A DNA stretch of 64,000 nt from assembly GCA_900478215.1 (NCBI GenBank), contig LS483478.1, positions 4,560,614 to 4,624,613 of the forward strand. The letters run 5' to 3'. The notes beneath the pieces were generated by a model. The model did not search any database. It was not told where the DNA came from and saw only the letters and a list, made by a program, of their open reading frames with translations. This document shows, piece by piece, positions 58,359 through 64,000 of the stretch. The position numbers were made by a program, and so were the translations under genes. The stretch comes from Salmonella enterica subsp. houtenae serovar Houten. Its GTDB lineage: Bacteria > Pseudomonadota > Gammaproteobacteria > Enterobacterales > Enterobacteriaceae. The stretch's first letter is position 1. Every line of letters begins with the position of its first letter.

Positions 58359-59319
58359 TCAGATAAGGCGACGGCAGAGTGTGTTGATAGCCTGTCGTAG
58401 CCACACAATCTTGGGATTATGACTATTACGTTTGTGCCATAACAGGGTAAACGGCACCATCAGTTTTTTCCACTGTTGCGCATCAAAAGGTAGGGGACGC
58501 GCCACGGTTGCTATCAGGGGGTGATCCGGCTGGGCGGCCCTAAAGAGCGACGGCTCGAACCCCGGCAGGCTCAACGCGATATGGCGTTTACGCCCCATTT
58601 CTTGCAGGACATCATCCAGCGTCCAGGTATCGCTTTGCTCCCAGCAAATACTGATATGCGGGTAGCGCAGAAAAGTGTCCAGATCCCACGCTTCGCGCAG
58701 CGCCGGATGATCTTCCCGCAGCCAGACCCACGGCAAATCGCTAAACAGCACCTCAAAATCGATCGCGAGCGGGGATGACTTTCGCGTCCGGTAAATCCGA
58801 TGTCGACTTCCCCGCGCGTAATCGCCTCCAGCGAGTCATAATCCCGTGGCGAACCTTTTAATGGTAGCCTGCGGATAGCGCTGATAAATCTGCTGCGACA
58901 GCGAATTAAACATAATCATCATTAGCGGCGACTCTGCCGCCAGCTTAAATTTTAAACCGCGCGACGTTTGATGATGCGGCTTATCAAGCAGTTGATTCCC
59001 CATCTGCCCCCACACCCTGAAGAAAACGCCCACGCAGAAACAGCGAACTTTCCGACGCCCATGAACAAAGCAGCGAGGCCATCATGAGGACGATCGCGCC
59101 GGCGATAGCGACCGGCTTGCGGTCTGACTGGTCGGCTATCTTCCCGGCAAACAGCATCGCTGTCGCCATTCCGGCCAGGTAAACGGAGAAGGCGATATGC
59201 AACTGCGCCTCGCTGGCGTTCAGATCGGCGGCAATGCGTGATAAACCGACCAGATACATATCAATACCGGCAGGATAGAGTAAAACCAGGGCAAAACTAC
59301 ACAGTAGAAAACGTTTCAT
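58359..59319 (-). pseudogene. mdtL-yidZ deletion-fusion remnant
   Basis: The minus strand starts at ATG 59319 with about 103 codons of MdtL, an MFS drug exporter (MKRFLLCSFALVLLYPAGID to RGRFLQGVG). It then joins the interior of YidZ, a LysR regulator (QLLDKPHHQTSRGLKFKLAA) near 59004-59007. Within yidZ there are at least two frame disruptions, after PQATIK near 58850 and around 58760, plus an in-frame loss of about 17 residues before PLPFD. The yidZ C-terminus (58751-58359) then reads normally. Both products are lost. Confidence 0.85.
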
Positions 59320-59353
59320 AGCAGCCTCCCAAAAAGTGTGGCGCTAAGGATAC

Positions 59354-59386
59354 GTAGGCCGGATGGCGTCAACGGCCATCCGGCGT
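59354..59386. repeat. REP element between mdtL remnant and mnmE
   Basis: GCCGGATGGC (59358-59367) pairs with GCCATCCGGC (59375-59384), preceded by GTAG. It lies in the short gap where E. coli carries the tna operon. Confidence 0.85.
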
Positions 59387-59394
59387 AAGCAATG

Positions 59395-60759
59395 TTACTT
59401 ACCAATGCAAAAACTGGAGAAAATTCGTCCCAGCAGATCGTCGGAGGTAAACTCGCCGGTAATCTCGCTTAAGCTTTGCTGCGCCAGGCGCAACTCTTCC
59501 GCCAGCAGTTCTCCCGCCCATGCGCCTAATAGCTGCGCTTTGCCCTGTTCAAGATGTTCAGCGGCTTCCGCCAGCGCCTGTAGGTGACGGCGGCGGGCCA
59601 GGAAGCCGCCTTCCATATTGGTATCAAACCCCATGCTCTGCTTGAGATGATGACGCAGAACGTCCACGCCTTCGCCGGTACGCGCCGAGAGGCGAACCAG
59701 TGAGTGACCATTTACTTCACAAATACCCAGCGTCTCGCCGGTGATATCCGCCTTGTTACGTACCACGGTAATCGGCAGATTTTTGGGCAGACGGGCGATA
59801 AAGTCCGGCCAGATGTCGGCAGGGTCAACGGCGTCCGTCGTGGTGCCATCCACCATAAACAGCACGCGATCGGCCTGTTCAATCTCCTGCCAGGCGCGTT
59901 CGATGCCGATACGCTCAACTTCGTCGCTGGCGTCGCGCAGTCCGGCGGTATCGATGATATGCAGCGGCATCCCGTCGATGTGAATATGCTCGCGCAACAC
60001 GTCGCGCGTGGTACCGGCAATATCGGTGACAATCGCCGCTTCACGGCCCGCCAGCGCATTCAGCAGGCTTGATTTCCCGGCATTCGGACGTCCGGCAATC
60101 ACCACCTTCATCCCTTCGCGCAGCAGACTGCCCTGGCGCGCTTCGGCGCGCACAGCGTCAAGATCGGCGATGACGTCATTGAGCTGCGCTTCGATTTTGC
60201 CGTCAGAGAGAAAGTCGATCTCTTCATCCGGAAAATCGATGGCCGCTTCGACGTAGATTCGCAGGTGAGTAAGTGCTTCCACAAGGTGGTTAACGCGGGC
60301 GGAAAATACCCCCTGTAACGAGTTTAGCGCCGAACGCGCCGCCTGTTCGGAACTGGCATCGATCAGGTCGGCAATGGCTTCCGCCTGGGCTAAATCGAGC
60401 TTATCGTTGAGGAACGCTCGCTCGGAGAACTCGCCCGGTCGGGCGATCCGCACCCCTGGAATCGTCAGGATACGTTTTAACAGCAGGTCAAGGATCACCG
60501 GACCGCCATGCCCTTGTAGCTCCAGCACATCTTCGCCGGTGAAGGAGTTCGGGCCGGGGAACCACAGCGCGATGCCCTGATCCAGCGTGGCGCCGTCGGC
60601 ATCTTTGAATGGCAGGTAATCGGCATAGCGTGGCTTTGGCAGCTTGCCCAGCACTGCCTGCGCGACGTCGCGCGCCTTCAGGCCGGAGATGCGCAGAATG
60701 CCCACGCCACCGCGTCCCGGTGGGGTTGCCTGGGCGACGATAGTGTCGTTATGGCTCAT
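59395..60759 (-). CDS. mnmE: tRNA modification GTPase MnmE
   Basis: A 454-residue protein: N-terminal folate-binding domain (MSHNDTIVAQATPPGRGGVG), helical domain, and an inserted G domain with P-loop GRPNAGKS and DTAGLRD. The C-terminus is CIGK, the universal MnmE ending with the essential cysteine. With MnmG it modifies U34 of tRNAs. It follows yidC, separated by a terminator and an ERIC element, so it must rely on read-through or its own promoter. Confidence 0.97.
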   Translation of the reverse strand: MSHNDTIVAQATPPGRGGVGILRISGLKARDVAQAVLGKLPKPRYADYLPFKDADGATLDQGIALWFPGPNSFTGEDVLELQGHGGPVILDLLLKRILTIPGVRIARPGEFSERAFLNDKLDLAQAEAIADLIDASSEQAARSALNSLQGVFSARVNHLVEALTHLRIYVEAAIDFPDEEIDFLSDGKIEAQLNDVIADLDAVRAEARQGSLLREGMKVVIAGRPNAGKSSLLNALAGREAAIVTDIAGTTRDVLREHIHIDGMPLHIIDTAGLRDASDEVERIGIERAWQEIEQADRVLFMVDGTTTDAVDPADIWPDFIARLPKNLPITVVRNKADITGETLGICEVNGHSLVRLSARTGEGVDVLRHHLKQSMGFDTNMEGGFLARRRHLQALAEAAEHLEQGKAQLLGAWAGELLAEELRLAQQSLSEITGEFTSDDLLGRIFSSFCIGK

Positions 60760-60780
60760 GATAGTTCTCTTGTAAATGTA

Positions 60781-60807
60781 AAAAAGGCGGTCTAATGACC
60801 GCCTTCT
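60781..60807 (-). terminator. Terminator between yidC and mnmE
   Basis: On the minus strand AAGGCGGTC pairs with the complementary GACCGCCTT around a short loop, followed by a U tract (A run at 60779-60785). It lies just before the mnmE start and may act as a terminator or attenuator for transcripts from the rpmH-yidC operon. Confidence 0.75.
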
Positions 60808-60828
60808 CTGGCATTAACTTTACCGTGA

Positions 60829-60953
60829 ATACTCGAAATAATTCAAGTTGCAGGAAGGCGGCAAGTTTGTGAGCCCCAGGAGCTTGACTTCCGTAAGTGA
60901 CTGGGGCAAGCAAATGCAGCCAACGCACCTGCGGCTTGAAGAATGAAGAGTAT
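60829..60953 (+). repeat. ERIC element between mnmE and yidC
   Basis: A 125-bp imperfect palindrome with ends ATACTC (60829-60834) / GAGTAT (60948-60953) and inner stems TTCAAG/CTTGAA and GCAGG/CCTGC. It contains GTGAGCCCCAGGAGCTTGAC and AAGTGACTGGGGCAAGCA, the two ERIC hallmark segments. Its last base is also the last base of the yidC stop codon. Confidence 0.9.
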
Positions 60954-62599
60954 CAGGATTTTTTCTTCTCGCGGCTATGCAGCCCACGCTTCTCCAGACC
61001 ACGGTAAATGAGCTGCTGCTGAATGATGGTGACCAGGTTGCTGACGATATAGTACAGCACCAGACCTGATGGAAACCACAGGAAGAACACCGTAAAGATG
61101 ACCGGCATAAAGGTCATGATCTTCTGCTGCATCGGGTCGGTCACGGTGGTCGGCGACATCTTCTGAATGAAGAACATCGTTACGCCCATCAGAATCGGCA
61201 GAATGTAGTACGGGTCCTGTGCGGAAAGGTCATGAATCCACAGCGCGAACGGCGCATGACGCAGTTCAATGGAGCCCATCAGCATGTAGTACAACGCCAG
61301 GAAGATAGGCATCTGGATGATCAGCGGGAAGCAGCCGCCCAGCGGGTTAACCTTCTCCGCTTTGTACAGGGCCATCATCTCCTGGCTTTGGCGCTGTTTA
61401 TCATCGCCAAGACGTTCACGCATCGCCTGAATTTTCGGCTGCAGCATACGCATCTTCGCCATTGACGTGTACTGCGCTTTGGTCAGCGGGTACATGATAC
61501 CGCGAACGATAAAGGTAATGATGATAATGGAGAAGCCCCAGTTGCCCACAAAGCTGTGGATCCACTTCAGCAACTTGAACAATGGCTGAGAGATGAACCA
61601 CAACCAGCCGTAGTCCACGGTCAAATCCAGGTGCGGTGCAACAGCCGCCATTTTATCCTGAATTTCCGGGCCGACCCACAGGGTGCTGGTCATCGCGCCA
61701 GTCTGGCCTGGCTGTACCAGTACCGGCTGCGCTTTATAGCCGATAGCGACAATGCCGTTGCCCAGATTGGCGGTGTAGAAATTGTTGGTGCCGTCGTTAC
61801 GCGGAATCCATGCGGTAGCGAAATACTGCTGCAACATTGCCACCCAACCGCCTTTGGAGCTGACGTTGAGGTTCTCGTTATCGGCAATGGTGTCGAATTT
61901 GTATTTCTCATACTTCTCATCCGGCGTGGAGTACGCTGCGCCACGGAACGTATGCAGCGCAAAGTTGCTGCTGCCGGTGTCGCGATGAGGCGGCAGGTTG
62001 ACGGATTGTTTTAACTGACCAAAGGTGGAGACTTCCAGCGGTTTTTCGCCGGTGTTCTGCACGCTATAGTTCACGTTAACCGCATAATCGCCACGCTTAA
62101 AGACAAACGTCTTGGTAAATGTGTTGCCTGCGGCGTCAGTATAAGTCATCGGAACCTGCAGTTCGTTCTGACCGTCGGCCAGTACAAACGCATCTTTCTC
62201 GACGTTGTACAGCGGACGCGGGCCGTTCGCCGGGTTATCCGGGCCGTCGCGACCTGTCAGGCCGCTTTGCGCCTGATAGATAAACTGCGGGGTGGTTTCC
62301 AGCAGCTGGAACGGTTCGCTGGAACCCAGTTCTTTCGGGTAAGCCGGGAGCAAGGCCTGCTCGACATCACCACCACGGGTGTTGATAGTCAAATCAAGCA
62401 CATCGGTTTTCACCGTAATCAGTTTCCCCTGGCCACTGGCTGGTACGCCCTGGTCGGCGGCGCTACCCGCTGCGGTGGTCGTTGTCTGCGTGGTCTGTTG
62501 AGTCTGAGGTTGCGGATTTTTATCCTGCTCCCAGGCTTGCCAGATCATGAAAGACACGAACAGCAAAGCGATGACTAAAAGATTGCGTTGCGAATCCAT
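60953..62599 (-). CDS. yidC: Membrane protein insertase YidC
   Basis: A 548-residue inner-membrane insertase. There is an N-terminal membrane anchor (RNLLVIALLFVSFMIWQAW), a large periplasmic domain (about 60-340), then five membrane helices of the Oxa1/YidC/Alb3 core (WGFSIIIITFIVRGIMYPLTKAQYTSM with the conserved groove arginine). It folds and inserts membrane proteins, including F0 subunit c. yidD lies two bases upstream. Confidence 0.97.
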   Translation of the reverse strand: MDSQRNLLVIALLFVSFMIWQAWEQDKNPQPQTQQTTQTTTTAAGSAADQGVPASGQGKLITVKTDVLDLTINTRGGDVEQALLPAYPKELGSSEPFQLLETTPQFIYQAQSGLTGRDGPDNPANGPRPLYNVEKDAFVLADGQNELQVPMTYTDAAGNTFTKTFVFKRGDYAVNVNYSVQNTGEKPLEVSTFGQLKQSVNLPPHRDTGSSNFALHTFRGAAYSTPDEKYEKYKFDTIADNENLNVSSKGGWVAMLQQYFATAWIPRNDGTNNFYTANLGNGIVAIGYKAQPVLVQPGQTGAMTSTLWVGPEIQDKMAAVAPHLDLTVDYGWLWFISQPLFKLLKWIHSFVGNWGFSIIIITFIVRGIMYPLTKAQYTSMAKMRMLQPKIQAMRERLGDDKQRQSQEMMALYKAEKVNPLGGCFPLIIQMPIFLALYYMLMGSIELRHAPFALWIHDLSAQDPYYILPILMGVTMFFIQKMSPTTVTDPMQQKIMTFMPVIFTVFFLWFPSGLVLYYIVSNLVTIIQQQLIYRGLEKRGLHSREKKKS

Positions 62600-62601
62600 C
62601 G

Positions 62602-62859
62602 TTAGTGTTCTCTGGTATCAAATGGTCCGGGCGGGACGGGATCGTCACCACCAGGGTGTAAAGGGTGGCATTTTAATACGCGTTTCACCGTCAACCAACT
62701 GCCTTTTATCACTCCAAACCTGCGCAATGCCTCAATTCCGTAGCTTGAGCACGTTGGCGTGAAACGACAATGCGGCCCAAGCAGCGGACTGATCAGGCGC
62801 TGATAGACCCGAATAAGGGCTATCAGGACCCGCGAGCCAGGCGACAGTGGCGGCGCCAT
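62602..62859 (-). CDS. yidD: Membrane protein insertion efficiency factor YidD
   Basis: An 85-residue DUF37 protein with the conserved [16 protein letters not shown] motif. It is peripheral to the inner membrane and assists YidC-dependent insertion. It overlaps rnpA by 37 bases and is followed by yidC after two bases, the universal rpmH-rnpA-yidD-yidC arrangement. Confidence 0.94.
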
Positions 62860-63182
62860 AATTTTTCCAACGCTTCCGAGAGAGCACGGTTATCGAGGTC
62901 GGCAACCCCTTTTTTCGCCACCACCACGAAATCCATCGCAGGAAGTTCATGCTGGCGCAGACGGAAGCTTTCACGCGTCAGACGTTTAATCCGGTTGCGT
63001 TCATGCGCGCGTCGAACGTTTTTCTTGGCGACGGTAAGACCGATACGGGGATGCCCCAGCGAATTCAGGCGGCCGAGGATGGTGATTTGCGGCGTGCCAG
63101 CCCGTTGAGGTTGCTGGAAGACGAATGTGAAATGAGCGGGAGTTAACAAACGTAACTCCCTGGGAAATGCGAGCTTAACCAC
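62823..63182 (-). CDS. rnpA: Ribonuclease P protein component
   Basis: A 119-residue basic protein with the RNR signature ([15 protein letters not shown]). It binds the RNase P RNA and aids tRNA 5'-end maturation. Start is GTG 63182 ([13 protein letters not shown]), 16 bases after rpmH. It overlaps the start of yidD by 37 bases in another frame. Confidence 0.96.
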
Positions 63183-63198
63183 TCAGGGGTTAGCTTTA

Positions 63199-63351
<153 letters not shown>

Positions 63352-63566
63352 CTAAACTTGAATAAATTCACTGACTTTTGCGTATACCCGAACAAACTTT
63401 GAACGACTTACGCCACAGTGTGGGTGATTAAAGAGGCCGGATTGTAATAATTGTACACTCCGGAGTCAATTCTCTTTCCTTATTTTCCCGCGATTTTCCA
63501 CGCCTTTTTGTGCGGAAAATAAGCAGCGTTGACGCCATATGACGGGCATTGCGCGACGGGTGGAGA

Positions 63567-63594
63567 ATTATACGGACTGCCAGGTAAAGCGCAA
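63567..63594 (-). promoter_or_regulatory. rpmH promoter
   Basis: Minus strand -35 TTGCGC (63594-63589), 16-base spacer and perfect -10 TATAAT (63572-63567), about 230 bases before rpmH. Other promoters nearer the gene are possible. Confidence 0.75.
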
Positions 63595-63599
63595 GGATC

Positions 63600-64000
63600 G
63601 CCCTGGATCTTTATGCGATCTTTTAGGCGGCTACTCACCTTTACGTATTAATTTTTTCAATATGCGCGCGAAAGCGTACAGGAGTTCCCCAGGATCGATT
63701 ACACTTATCCAATCCTGGAAAGTCCTGTGGATAAATCGGGAAGAATCTGTGAGAAACAGAAGATCTCTTGCTCAGTTTAGGCTATGATCCGCGGTCCTGA
63801 TCGTTTCAAACGATCCTGGTCAGGCATGAACACGAAATCTTTCAGGCCGCGTGAAGTCGCGATCGTTTGAAAGATCCCGTGAAAACCGCAGACAGCGGTT
63901 CGTGCGTCACCCTTCATGCAGGGTCTTATCGATGCGCGCCAACAATCATTAATGTATCAGCCTTTGTCATTTATCGACTTTTGTTCGAGTGGAGTCCGCC
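63600..64000 (+). promoter_or_regulatory. dnaA promoter and leader region
   Basis: The last 400 bases hold the dnaA control region: a perfect DnaA box TGTGGATAA (63726-63734), several GATC sites and a -10-like TATGAT (63783-63788) at the position of dnaA P2 in E. coli. The window ends with TTCGAGTGGAGTCCGCC, which in E. coli directly precedes the dnaA GTG start, so the coding region should begin at or next to base 64001. Autoregulation by DnaA and SeqA is established in E. coli. Confidence 0.85.

Noticed and set aside
58984..59319. A short functional transporter gene of 111 codons
   Set aside because: It encodes only the first three or so membrane segments of the 12-helix MdtL and ends in six unrelated codons read out of frame in yidZ, so it is a remnant.

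Overview
The window is an enterobacterial chromosome segment around the replication origin and reads as Salmonella. Gene order and protein sequences match the E. coli/Salmonella ilv-rrnC-rbs-oriC-atp-pst-mnmE-rnpA region throughout. Three features favour Salmonella: ilvG is intact, no tna (tryptophanase) genes lie next to mnmE, and the 23S rRNA gene carries an extra stem of about 100 nt in helix 25. Identification comes from reading the sequence and from remembered family sequences; no search was run, so subspecies and serovar are left open.

Layout. 1-3.3 kb: the end of ilvLGMEDA (minus strand) with leader peptide and attenuator. 3.6-6.4 kb: yifB, maoP, hdfR. 6.5-12.5 kb: a complete rRNA operon of rrnC type on the minus strand (P1, P2, boxA, 16S, tRNA-Glu, 23S, 5S, tRNA-Asp, tRNA-Trp, terminator). 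12.6-14.8 kb: yieP and hsrA. 14.75-20.6 kb: ribose operon rbsDACBKR. 20.8-22.7 kb: kup. 23-26 kb: ravA-viaA. 26-28.1 kb: asnA, asnC, mioC. 28.15-28.5 kb: oriC with four readable DnaA boxes, three 13-mers and dense GATC sites. 28.5-38.6 kb: mnmG, rsmG and the nine-gene ATP synthase operon. 38.9-42.3 kb: glmU, glmS. 42.4-49.5 kb: an accessory sugar-uptake locus. 49.8-54.6 kb: pstSCAB-phoU. 54.6-58.2 kb: yieH, adeP, chrR, yieE. 58.36-59.32 kb: a decayed mdtL/yidZ deletion fusion. 59.4-63.3 kb: mnmE, yidC, yidD, rnpA, rpmH. The final 660 bases are the rpmH/dnaA promoter region; dnaA itself should start just past the right edge.

The main accessory cargo lies in the glmS-pstS interval, immediately downstream of the conserved Tn7 attachment sequence in the 3' end of glmS. 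It encodes a divergent GntR/UTRA regulator and a putative operon: Lac/Chb-type PTS IIB, IIC and IIA, a LamB/BglH-like porin with an N-terminal coiled coil, a ROK kinase lacking the usual zinc motif, and a GH1 6-phospho-beta-glucosidase. Together they would carry a beta-glucoside or oligosaccharide across the outer membrane, phosphorylate it during uptake and split it in the cytoplasm. The substrate is not determinable from sequence. The regulator-to-porin part is visibly more AT-rich than the kinase, and the kinase more than the glucosidase, which suggests mosaic assembly.

Other points worth a second look: the 23S intervening sequence; a remnant of a second 5S gene; two ERIC palindromes, one in the kup leader and one abutting the yidC stop codon; two RbsR-like palindromes upstream of rbsD; and the mdtL/yidZ fusion. 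I saw no CRISPR array, prophage, IS element, toxin-antitoxin pair or defence system.
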